A program made the translations under genes and the position numbers. DNA of 25,240 nucleotides from Willaertia magna (taxonomy: Eukaryota > Heterolobosea > Eutetramitea > Acrasida > Naegleriidae). The stretch covers positions 1-25,240 of the forward strand of contig CADWAF010004691.1 of the NCBI GenBank assembly GCA_902984215.1. Reading direction: 5' to 3'. Shown here one piece after another: positions 1 through 9,612 of the stretch; the first letter of the stretch is position 1, and every line of letters starts with the position of its first letter. Under the pieces are notes generated by a model, which made no database searches, had not been told where the DNA came from, and was given only the letters and a program-made list of their open reading frames with translations.

Positions 1-12
1 AAAATTTACAAT

Positions 13-3000
13 TTACTTTTTAATTGCAGTATCTCCAGAATATAAAGAAATAATGGAGTCTGTACTACCTGCAGCTAAACACATACGGAAAGGATGGAAA
101 GCTAAACATGAAATTGGTCCAATTCTTTGTCCTAAAAATCCATCATGATAATAAATCATACTAAGAGTTTCACCAGCTGTATTAAATACCTTAATAAATT
201 GATTATTACTTCCACAAGCCAACACAGGAGCATAGTCATGAATAGCCAAGGCAGTCATGGAACCTTTATGAGCATTAAAAGATCTTACGCTTTGATTTGG
301 AATACGAACATCCCAAAACATAATGTCACCATTAGAGCATCCAGTAATAACTTGACTAGAATTTACATTTTGTATCTTATTGTTTACGACCCATCCCTTG
401 TGTTTTTCATTAAATTGTGATATTAATTGATGTGTTGGACCTGAACTTGGAGATTCTCTTTTATCATATAATAAAACTGAACCATCACAACAACCAACAG
501 AAAATACATTTCCTCCCATATGATCTGTAGCAATACTTGTCACCTGCAAATCTATTTGTACATTTTGAATACATAATTCCTTATCTACATCCCATATTTT
601 AACTTTTTCAATATCACCTGTTACAAACAACAAACCATTTGGTTGTTGCCACTCTGTCAAAATTCCAGGACCTGAATCAGAAGAAACAGCTTCATGAGCT
701 GCTCTAAATGATGTAACTAATTCTTCTTTCTTTTCATAATTCTTATAAATAGCTACAGTACCAGATGCTGAACTAACTAATAACATTGAATTTTCTGATT
801 CTTCATTAATAATCTGGAAATCAGTTATTCTACCTCTAAGAATTTCGCCACATCTAAAATTATTGACAACACTACCTCTTATCCAATTCCAAACAGATAT
901 TCCATCAAATTCATCAGAAACAATTAAATAAGGATCAAATCCATGGAATTTCATTTGAGAGACAATTTCAGTTTCATTTCCAAAGAAACCAATTTGTTCC
1001 TCTAATTTACGTTTTCCAACAACTTTTAGTGTTGAGTTAGCCTCTTTAATAAGCATTTCATTCCTTCTTCTTCTACGAAGTGCTGTTGGTGATAAAAAGC
1101 TTTCATCTTTATCTAAATTTTCTTGTAATACTGGATTTGCAAAATAATCACAACATCTTTCATAATAACCACTTTTTGGGAATGGAATTTGTCCTACTGA
1201 TGAACTGGATGCATCCATACTATCAGTATCTGAATCATCATCAGAGTTGAAACCTTGTTGTGGTGTAACTAAACCAGAACGAACAAAATCAGAGTCACTT
1301 GCACTCTTTTTCATTGAAAATCTTTCAATCAATCTCTTTTGCATTGGTTTTAATGGACTTTTTTGATACGCTTGTTGTTGCATCATTAAAGTTTTTTGTC
1401 TAATTACATGAATTTCCTTTTCAAAATCTTCATCATTCAACTTTCCAAAACTAAATCTCATAAAAGATAATACTTTTTGAGCTTCTTCAGCTACTTCTTT
1501 TACAGGATCAAAACATAACATAATAACAACTCTACATATATCTAAAATGAAATATGACAATTGACCTAGTTCTCTATCTTTCATATCTCTTAGTGATTTA
1601 GTATCTACAACATTACTTTGTAAAGGTAACTTATTTTCTTTCTTCTTTTTACTCTTACTATTCTTTGGTTGGAATATAAAGGAAGATGTTGGAGATGGAG
1701 CTGTGGATAAGATAATAGGTGTAGGTGCGACATTAGTTAATTGAATAGTTTGTTCTTTGATAATGGATTTCAATAATTCTGGAGGAATATTATCACCATA
1801 GAATTGAATAAAAGTACCAAATGCATAAACTAATTCTTTTCTAACTATCGATGAACCATCAAGAAATGATTGATAAAGTGCTGTTCCAATCTTAATTTCA
1901 CCTTGTATTCTTTCTTCGGATTTCTCTTTTGAACCGATAAATTTCTGTAATGTATATATTGCAGCACTTCTCACTTCAGGAACATCATCAGAAAGTAAAT
2001 GTGAAATCTTTTCATTTAAATTAATCTTTAGAGCCATTTCTTGAGCCTCTTCATAATCTTCAATTAATTTAGCAATTAATAAACAAGCCCATTTTCTTAA
2101 TAATGGATCTGATTCAATTATTTGTCCAGTGCATATATCAAATAAGTTCTTATACTTTAAACATGCTTGCTGTCCAGGATTAAATTTATCAGCAATTGAA
2201 GCCAAAACAAAACATGCCATAGCTCTAAGTTGTGTATCATTATTCCTTTCTGTTAAAATATTAATAAAATAACTGTGACCATGATCCTTCACTAAATCTA
2301 CCTGACATGGTTTATCTAATGCCAAAATCTTTGTCCATATAAATACTAACATTTTTCTTAATTCTACAGAATTACTTTGAAGTAATTTTAATACATAAGG
2401 GAAAATACCAACAGATAAAGCTAAATTTACAGCCCAACTTCCCATATCTAAAAATCTTCCTAATAATGTTAAAGCTCTTAAACGATGACTTTGACTTAAA
2501 AGTACTTGTAAAAGAATAGGTAATTGAGTTGGAGGTTTTTGAATTCTATGTCCAAAATCTAACCACACCTGAAAATCAGTCAATTGTGATGAAAAGAAAG
2601 GACTATATTCATATTCTGCGTTAGGGTTATTCAATAAATTTTGTAATTGAGAAACACATTGATCTAAAGCTAAATCCCAACTATCCCACATTGGATGATT
2701 ATGTGTTTCAGGTAATTTAGGATAACTCATTGGAATACAATTAGCTGAACGCATAATTCTATCAGCTAATAAGAAATTTCTAAATAAACTAGCAACTAAT
2801 AAATCTTGTCTAAAAAGTCTATGAAATAAATCTCTAGGTAAAACATTCCATGCAATTGTATCTGTAACAGCTGTAAATATCCAATTTAATTCACCTAATG
2901 GTGTTCTTCTATCATTAATTCTTCCAGGAATATTTTCAATTAAATCTTCAGTAATATTATCAACCAATTTATTTCTTTGCATAAACCAACGTAATGCCAT

Positions 3001-4090
3001 TCTAATAGGTGTTGTTAAACATGAAGTAAATAAATCAGCAGGGAAATCCGGATTCATTGGTAAATTCTCATTAACTCCACATGCAGCTAAAATAATATTT
3101 TCTTTCTTTGAACTTGGTGATGAATTTCTAGATTGTGAATCTTTTTGTTCAATTATTTGTAAAAAACTATTTAAAATTAAACCTGCACTTGAGCAATCAA
3201 AAACATAAATCGAAGGTGAATCCATCCAACAATATAAATCATATAATGATAAAGGAATGTATTGTGTAAAATTCTTATTAAATACCCAAATCTCACCATT
3301 TTGTGTTGGTTTAGGAACACCGTGACCATTGTAATGAAATAATATTCTTTCTTTCTTTGCACTTTTTCTTAATTGAATACAAGTCTTTTTTACTTCTTCA
3401 ACTGTTGGATCCAAACATTGTTTATATCTAGCTCTTGGTTGCCATCTTTCATATTGGTTCTTTAATGAATTACCAATATTCTCTAATGCTTTTTGATGAG
3501 GTGCAGAGAATGGATCATTCCAACATTCAAGTTTTGCACAAGGATGTACCTTAACTGTATCTGGAGGATCTACTCCAATATTTAAACAAAGAACTAGAGC
3601 TACATGAACAGTTTTTAACTTTATAATTTAATAAATGTTTTTAATTCTCTTTTTTACTTACTCTTTGTTTCATACGCCAATCAATTACTTCTTTAGGAAT
3701 TAAAGTAAATGGTTGATGTCTTTCTTGTGTATAATATATTGGTTTCTCTTTCTTTTGAGATTTTCTTCTAGATTTTGATGATTTATCAATTGAAAAACTA
3801 TTTGTAATTGGTGGTGAAATAGATGAGGAAGATGATGGAGAGATATTATTGGGTGAAGTAGCCAATAAAGGTGGCGATGGTTGAGGATTATTATTATTCA
3901 TATACGAACGATCATTCTCTTCAAAAAAATCTCCTCCGTAATTATTATTATTTGTTTGTTGATGATGATTACGGGTATTTGGAGGAATTGGTTGAGAATA
4001 TGTTTCATTATTATCTTCATCAGAAAATTCTTCATTATCATCTTGTTCTTTGTTATTATTATTTAAATTATAATCTTCGTGTGATGTCAT
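13..4090 (-). CDS. RPTOR: Raptor, mTORC1 scaffold subunit (2 exons)
   Basis: Raptor recruits substrates to the TOR kinase in TOR complex 1. Exon 1 is 4090-3662, the intron 3661-3619 (43 nt, GTAAGT...AAAG, phase 0) and exon 2 3618-13, giving 1344 aa, close to animal Raptor (about 1335). The junction reads DWRMKQR|LKTVHVALVLCLN, which matches the start of the Raptor N-terminal conserved domain. Next come the family signatures WQPRARYKQCLDPTVEEVKK, FHYNGHGVP and LPADLFTSCLTTP. The domain has a caspase-like fold, and the positions of the caspase His and Cys are kept (H242 in NGHG, C285 in FDCSSAG). HEAT-type helices fill the middle, then a Ser-rich linker, then a WD40 propeller in about the last 330 residues. 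Residues 1-115 are Asn/Ser/Pro-rich and look disordered. The ATG at 4090 is the first in frame. The stop at 13-15 completes the gene inside the window. Confidence 0.95.
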
Positions 4091-4271
4091 TGTTAATTAG
4101 TAGTACTTGCAACAATAAATCATTTTTGATAAAATACAACCGGGCAGTGCTGTATTTTTTTTTAATTTTTTTAAAAAAAGAAAGATTTCTTCTTAAAGAT
4201 AGTCCTTAGGAGCAAATAAATTAATAATATTACAGAAGAAAGTAGTTTAATAAAATTACAATTTACAATGA
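4091..4271. promoter_or_regulatory. intergenic region upstream of Raptor
   Basis: These 181 bp separate the UBL3-like stop from the Raptor ATG, both on minus, so they must hold the 3' end of one and the promoter of the other. The only visible structure is a long T/A homopolymer stretch near 4154-4182. I see no TATA box or RNA gene. Confidence 0.4.
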
Positions 4272-4706
4272 TTATAGTATAGTACAACAAGCGGCGATAG
4301 GATTTACATTTCTTTGACTATTGTTACCATTTGAATTTAGTCTTTCTTGATTTTGTTTCTCTTCATCATACTCTTCTTCCTCCGTTTGATTAGAATTTTG
4401 ATTAGAATTTAAAAGTGTTTGATAAACCGCGTGAATCGCATATAATTCATTCATCCCATTCATTTTGTAATCTTTTAACTTTTTATCTTCTTGCATAAAA
4501 TGACCTAGTTGAATTAGTTTTTTATTTGCTTTCATTAAAAAATCGGAATGACCAAATTCTTTATCAAATTGTTCATCAATTAGTTTACTTAATTGTTTTA
4601 CAGATAGGTTTGGATGAATATCTTTTATTATTAGTTGTTTAGCAATTACATCTTTCGGAACAGAACCAGTGAGAAGTACTCTTACAGTAAATGATTCATT
4701 AGTCAT
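4272..4706 (-). CDS. membrane-anchored ubiquitin-fold protein, UBL3/MUB-like
   Basis: A 144-aa protein. Residues 5-95 look like a ubiquitin fold (SFTVRVLLTG at the start, then KLIQLGHFMQEDKKLKDY, which resembles the IYQGRFLH/L segment of UBL3). A polar Asn/Glu/Gln linker follows, and the C-terminus is AACCTIL. The last four residues, CTIL, are a CAAX box; the final Leu predicts geranylgeranylation and the preceding Cys could be palmitoylated. UBL3 and plant MUB proteins have the same layout, and human UBL3 ends CCVIL. Such proteins are prenylated, sit at the plasma membrane, are not conjugated like ubiquitin, and dock E2 enzymes or sort cargo to vesicles. The linker makes it longer than UBL3 (117 aa). 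There is no intron. It is transcribed away from the secreted-protein gene at 4945. Confidence 0.8.
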   Translation of the reverse strand: MTNESFTVRVLLTGSVPKDVIAKQLIIKDIHPNLSVKQLSKLIDEQFDKEFGHSDFLMKANKKLIQLGHFMQEDKKLKDYKMNGMNELYAIHAVYQTLLNSNQNSNQTEEEEYDEEKQNQERLNSNGNNSQRNVNPIAACCTIL

Positions 4707-4944
4707 TTTTTTTCTTCCTGTCTTTTAATTGAAGCCACTTCACAAGTCCTTCTATTTTAATGGCCAAGATGCGGTGATTGCCAATTGTTAATTAATTGAT
4801 AGATAGGCACTGAACAAATTGAAATAAGATGAATCTTTAATTGTCTGTTATAATGAGGCACATAAACTTTGTTAGTTCATGCAGCAGTGACCTGACTGAA
4901 GATCTTCAAATATCAAACATCACTCACAACATAAAAAAATAACA
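4707..4944. promoter_or_regulatory. divergent promoter region, UBL3-like / secreted repeat protein
   Basis: These 238 bp lie between two outward-facing start codons, so they carry promoters for both genes. A CCAAT-type pentamer inside GCCAATTGTTAATTAATTG lies near 4780-4797. The bases just before the ATG at 4945 are A-rich, as usual for protist start sites. I see no RNA gene. Confidence 0.45.
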
Positions 4945-5508
4945 ATGAAACAAGTGTTAATTATTCTATTGATTGCATTATTGGGAGCAGTTTTTGTCGC
5001 AGCCCACCAAACAGAAGCAGATAGATATGATTTATTGAGAAAATTTTATGGTGTTCCACAAGAACATTTATTACAAAGTTTTGATCAAGAGTCAGATTTT
5101 AAGTTTGGCAAATTATTGAAAAAGATTGGAAAGATTGGATTGAATTTAGGCAAAGCATATTTAAGAACTCAAGGTTTACCATTAGAAGATCAAATTGAAG
5201 CAGATTTAAAGATAGGTAAATTATTTAAAAAGATTGGAAAGATTGGATTAGGTTTAGGCAAATTATATTTAAAAACACAAGGTATTCCTTTAAATGATGA
5301 ACAATCAGATAAGTTTTGGAAAAATTTATTTAAAGTTGTTAAACATGTTGGAAAAGGAGCAATTAAATCTTATGTTAATCAAAATTTTGATTCTTCTTCA
5401 GATAAGGTTCTACCAATGATTATTGGATGTAGAGAAACTTGTTCAAATTTATATGGACATAGCTCAACTCAGGCAATTATTTGTAAGAGTAAATGTGGAC
5501 GTTATTGA
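4945..5508 (+). CDS. secreted protein with tandem cationic amphipathic helices, antimicrobial-precursor-like
   Basis: I do not recognise the family. The 187-aa, intronless product starts with a clear signal peptide (residues 1-20, MKQVLIILLIALLGAVFVAA). An acidic segment follows (21-52). Two near-identical 36-residue units come next (51-86 and 87-122), each with a Lys/Gly-rich amphipathic core such as KLFKKIGKIGLGLGKLYL followed by TQG(L/I)PL and an acidic spacer. A third, diverged copy covers 122-147 (NLFKVVKHVGKGAIKSYV). The C-terminus has four cysteines, C162, C166, C180 and C184, spaced CX3C-X13-CX3C, the spacing of disulfide-stapled alpha-hairpinins. The KLFKKI start resembles the first helix of insect cecropins, probably by convergence. 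Inference: an exported or granule-stored membrane-active defence or prey-killing precursor, with the acidic spacers neutralising or marking cleavage. It could instead be a lipid- or surface-binding secreted protein. Confidence 0.7.
   Translation: MKQVLIILLIALLGAVFVAAHQTEADRYDLLRKFYGVPQEHLLQSFDQESDFKFGKLLKKIGKIGLNLGKAYLRTQGLPLEDQIEADLKIGKLFKKIGKIGLGLGKLYLKTQGIPLNDEQSDKFWKNLFKVVKHVGKGAIKSYVNQNFDSSSDKVLPMIIGCRETCSNLYGHSSTQAIICKSKCGRY
5095..5385 (+). repeat. tandem 108-nt coding repeat (2 near-identical copies plus a diverged third)
   Basis: Copy 1 is 5095-5202, copy 2 is 5203-5310 and the diverged copy 3 is about 5308-5385. Copies 1 and 2 share long identical stretches, for example AAAAAGATTGGAAAGATTGG, so they duplicated recently or are kept alike by conversion. 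The period is 36 codons and the frame is kept. Confidence 0.85.
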
Positions 5509-5559
5509 ATAACAAAATTATAAACTTGGTAAAATAAGCAATTTGTTTCGTGTTTACAA

Positions 5560-5575
5560 AATAAATATATTTATT
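5560..5575. terminator. palindromic bidirectional polyadenylation signal
   Basis: AATAAATATATTTATT is a perfect 16-bp palindrome carrying AATAAA on each strand. It lies in the 97-bp gap between convergent stop codons, 51 nt past the secreted-protein stop on plus and 30 nt past the coiled-coil gene stop on minus. One element could therefore serve both transcripts. Confidence 0.55.
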
Positions 5576-5605
5576 ATTGTACAAAATATTGTTACAATTC
5601 TATGC

Positions 5606-8600
5606 TCAGTCTTCACTATCAGAATAATAGTGGTCGGTTTTTGGTGTATAATTGGTTGAAAAAGTTGAAAATCCGAAATCGTTTGTGGAAGAGCTTGAAA
5701 ATCCATCAATATTCGAGTGGGAAGAATTTGAAAAGAAATCATTTGTGGAATTGGTTGAGTAATACTCTGAGTCAGAGCTTTCGCTGTCAAAAGTATCTGG
5801 AGTTTCAAATACTGGGGTGTGAGGAGTTGTTGGAGGGATGACCTGTCGCTTGAGTAAATGTAATTTTAGTAATCTTTCAACATCATTTTCTATTACTGAG
5901 GCAAAAACTTTAGTTTTTTCCAAATGAGATGGATTTTGTTTTGGGGTTGAATAATAGGAATAATCGGTATCATTTTCAGTTTCTTCTTCAGAAGTAAGCT
6001 CAGAATGTGAAGATTGAATATATTCAGAAGACTCTTCTTTAGTGGGTACTATATCAATTGAATCGCCAGGTTTTACAACAGCCAAACTTCGCACGACAGT
6101 ATTAGTAAAAGCAAGTTTCTTTTCAATGATTGATGTCTGTACCTCACTAATTTTATATTCTTTTCTTTCTATCATAGTTTGGCACGAAACATCTTCTTTA
6201 ACTTCCTTAATAGTACTTGTTTGCGCATCAGAAAGGCGTTTTTCTTTTGGAGGATCAATACTTCTTTTTTGAGTTATAGGTGCAGAGGTATCGTCAGACA
6301 TAAAGAAAGTTAATTGAGGAAGAGGAATGTAAGGCTCAGTTGATTCCTTCTTAGGGGAGTCTTCTGTTTTTTCTGAAACTACTGGTTTGTTTTTTAGTGT
6401 ATTCTGAATTTCGAGTGAGATGGGGTTTTCCATAGTAGTTTGAATTTCGATTGAGTGTTTTTCATTTTGTTTTTTAACCTCTTTGTGTACTTGTTGATAA
6501 GGTTTTAATATTAACTTTTCTTTAACCGAGAGTGTATTTGAATTATTATATGATGAATGTTCTCTTTCAATATTTTCAGTATTTTTCATTAATGAGGATA
6601 AAAATAATCTTAATATTACTTCATTAATTTTTTCACAGTTGTCACCTAAAGTAGAGACACTATCTTCAATTTCCTTTTCTTCGAAATTATTTCTTTGATG
6701 TATAGGTTTCATACCTCCTTTAATAAAGTCCAATAATAATTCTTTAGTTGACTCATACATACTTGGATGGTCAAAAGGAATATCGTTGGTTATACAATAG
6801 TTCAATAAGTCAGGGCTAATAGCATAACCAGCTATATTTTCAAAAATCCTTGGATTACTGTTGTTATTACTATTGTTGGAGTTGTTTTGTGAAATAATAA
6901 ATTTAAGTATTGTTTCGTGAAGATACAATCCTAATATTTCTTGTCCAGCATATTTTAAAGCTCTTTCTACTAGCTGATTAGCATATTGTTCAAAAATTAA
7001 ATCCGCATTCTGTTTGGTAGGTACTAATTGTTCCTGTATCTTTGGAATGGAAGGATTTTCTTTTTGAGGTATTCTAGGTTTGTAATTAGATGTAAAAATA
7101 ATTCCCTCATAGCTTTCGTTCTCCATTGTTGGAATAGTTGTAATTGGCTCTTTTGCTTTTTCTTTTTCTACAAGTTCTTTTATCATCAACTCTTTCCTGT
7201 AACTTTTTTCTTCTTTTTCTCTTTGGTTGTCAATTTCATTCTGGAACGAAATGATTTTTGGCTTGTCATTGGTTGAGCATATTATTTTAATCATTTCTTC
7301 CTCTTCACGAGGTGCGAATGAACTTTGGGACTCCCTTTCAGTGGTCTTTACTTTGGTTTGAATACCTGCATCTTCAGTTTTTATTTTATACTTTTCTTCC
7401 TCGATTGGTTTTTCTTTTTCCAGCTTAGATTCAACAAAGTTGACTTTCTTAATGAATTTTTCTTCCGATTTTTTCGCATTGTGTTTCACAATTTCTTTCG
7501 CCATTTCAGGGTTGACTGTATTGTTACTGTAATTCATGCACACAGAGAATTTAAGTAGTTGCTTTGCAAAATTTGGAAACTGTTGTTGGATTTCTTTGGA
7601 AGAAATATGGCTTTTTACTGGAATTAGCTTTTCAGATTCAAATACCTCTTTCTTTTTTTGAACGATTTCCAGTGGTATTTTTTCAGCCATACTCTTTGCT
7701 TTTAAAATAATTTTCTCTTTGTTAATAGAAAAAGGAATAGCTGTTTCCTTCATTATATTTTGTCTTGGTGTAAAGCTATTCATATTTAAAACAGATTTCA
7801 TTGTATCTAAATTGAAAGATTGACCAACCAATTCATCTAATAAACATTTTTGTTCCATTTGGTAAAATTCGAGATTTTGTAAAGGAGAACTTTCATCCCA
7901 CTTACGATGGTTAAATAAAAGTATAAACTACTTACATTAGGCGATTTGAAAAGATAAGGATATTTTACAGATACCTCCTTGTGTATATCTTCCAACGCAA
8001 TATCTGGAGATTTTAATACATTTTCTTTTGATTTCAAATTATTTTCAATTACAAGTTTTTTTTTGATTGACTTTGTGTTACCTGTATTGTTTGTGTTACC
8101 CAATTTAGTAGCTGATGTATTAAGTTTTTGTTCCTTAATTTGGTGAATTTTTTTGTCTAATTGTTCTATTTTTGAACTAATTTCTTCTACATGCCTCATT
8201 TGCTTATTTAACATTATTTGAACTTTTTTTTGGTCGTCACTGAATTGTTTGTCAAATCTGGAGGCTGCCTCAGAAGTCACTTTCTGAAGCCTGCCGAATT
8301 GTTGATAAAAATTTTTCATATCTATTCCCATCTTAGAAACTGAGTTAGTAATGGTGTGTGAAAATTGATCTGTAGTTTTTGATAACATTTTTTCATATTC
8401 TTTTTCTTTTTGTTGAATTAATTGCTCTAACATGTTTTGGAACATAGACAACTTCATTTCATTTTCTTTAATCGATTCTTCCATTTTCTGTATATTTGTT
8501 ATTGTAGATTCTTTTGACACATCTAATTCGATACCTTTTGCAATCTCAATATTTTTTTTTTTGAGTTTTTTTGTTGGAGGAATTTTCTCAATAGAATTAT

Positions 8601-9558
8601 TATTAATTGATAAGGTCTCTTTGGGTATTAGAACGTTTTTTGTGACTAACTCTGAAGTTTCGTTATCTATCAAAATTCTATTGATTGAATGAGTCTTTTC
8701 ATTATTTTGTCCATTTTCTTTAACATTTTGTTTTGAGTACTTTTCAAATTTAGTTGTGTGAAAACTATCTAGTGCATTAAAGTCTTTAAATAGTTTTGTA
8801 GATTTAATTTCTTTTATCTTTTGTTCTTCAATCATAGGATTTTGTGAAATAGTTGGAATATTTTTATACAACATTTCAGGAACCTTAATACTTTGTTTTT
8901 CTTCTTCTATTTTTTGGGTGGTTACTGCAGGTTTCAAGGAAAGTTGCTGTTCTTGCAATCTCTTCTTATAATCAACAATATCAATGTGAGCTGTCACTTT
9001 AGGAGCTTTGACTTCATATCCCCTTAAATTTTTAGATATCACTGAAGGTACTCTTGGGCTTTTCAAAGGTACGTTTGGAATAGAAAATGTCTCAATATCA
9101 TTAGGTCTTGAATTTGTATTTGAGGAAATCTTTTCTTTGTTTCCAACAATAGGAGATTTAGTTTCTATCTCTATTTTATCGTTTTGAGATTTTTCAAATA
9201 ATTTTGGTTGTATTTGAGTCTGCGGCTTGGGTTGATTAAGTTCTATTGAATTGGGAGTATTCCCTACTTCACTAGGTATTGACTGCTGTTGGGTTTGTTT
9301 GGGTATGATTTTGTTTGTTTTCAACGATACAGTTTCAGGTTTAACATATCCTTTACTATTCTTTGAAAAAGGTTTTTTAGGTGGTTTATATCCTTCCCTT
9401 ATAGTATTTTCTTCATTCACTGATGAATTAATATCGATTGAAAATGTTGAATCGAGTGATGAAATTGGAGAAAAATCCTTTAATCTTCTTCTATCTATTG
9501 AATCTCTAAGGGAACTGCTAAATGAATCGGAAGACATCCAACTATTATCCACACTCAT
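5606..9558 (-). CDS. large disordered/coiled-coil protein of unknown function (2 exons)
   Basis: I do not recognise a family. Exon 1 is 9558-7936, the intron 7935-7901 (35 nt, GTAAGT...TAAG, phase 0) and exon 2 7900-5606, giving 1305 aa. The join KSPN|WDESSPLQNLEFYQ keeps the frame. Residues 1-350 are polar and look disordered. A coiled coil lies at about 353-476 (repeated heptad-like Glu/Lys/Leu, for example IEQLDKKIHQIKEQ). A predicted helical block in the second half (YANQLVERALKYAGQEILGL, then DLLNYCITNDIPFDHPSMYE) may be a folded domain. The C-terminus is a Ser/Asn/Asp/Tyr-rich repetitive tail. Several [ACIV]QT short motifs are scattered through it. The layout recalls centrosomal or basal-body scaffolds such as TALPID3, but that is a guess. 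Its ATG is only 54 bp past the HECT gene stop. Confidence 0.7.
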
Positions 9559-9570
9559 TTTTTGGCGCCA
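9558..9570. promoter_or_regulatory. E2F-like site TTTTTTGGCGCCA
   Basis: This GC-rich island directly before the start codon of the coiled-coil gene matches the E2F/DP consensus TTTSGCGC and contains the palindrome GGCGCC. Such a string is uncommon in DNA this AT-rich. The regulatory role is inferred from the motif alone. Confidence 0.3.
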
Positions 9571-9579
9571 TATTCAGTG

Positions 9580-9600
9580 TTGATTACTGCGGTTAATCAA
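9580..9600. repeat. inverted repeat TTGATTA-N7-TAATCAA
   Basis: Two 7-bp arms (9580-9586 and 9594-9600) flank CTGCGGT. The element sits in the 54-bp space between the HECT stop and the next start codon on the same strand, where the downstream promoter must be. It could be a dimeric factor site or chance. Confidence 0.35.
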
Positions 9601-9612
9601 ACTACAATTTAT

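Noticed and set aside
3412..3414. Start of Raptor near 3414
   Set aside because: The codon is TTG (Leu) within the conserved CLDPTVEEVKK. Homology extends upstream across the intron to the ATG at 4090.
3871..4209. Plus-strand open frames opposite Raptor exon 1
   Set aside because: They are antisense to an Asn-rich low-complexity stretch and read as Tyr/Ile-rich strings with no domain.
4945..5508. Saposin-like pore protein (amoebapore/naegleriapore type)
   Set aside because: That fold needs six cysteines in a fixed pattern. This protein has four, all at the C-terminus.
7028..7558. Plus-strand Phe-rich open frames opposite the coiled-coil gene
   Set aside because: They are the complement of Lys/Glu-rich codons, have no features of a membrane protein family, and overlap a convincing gene.
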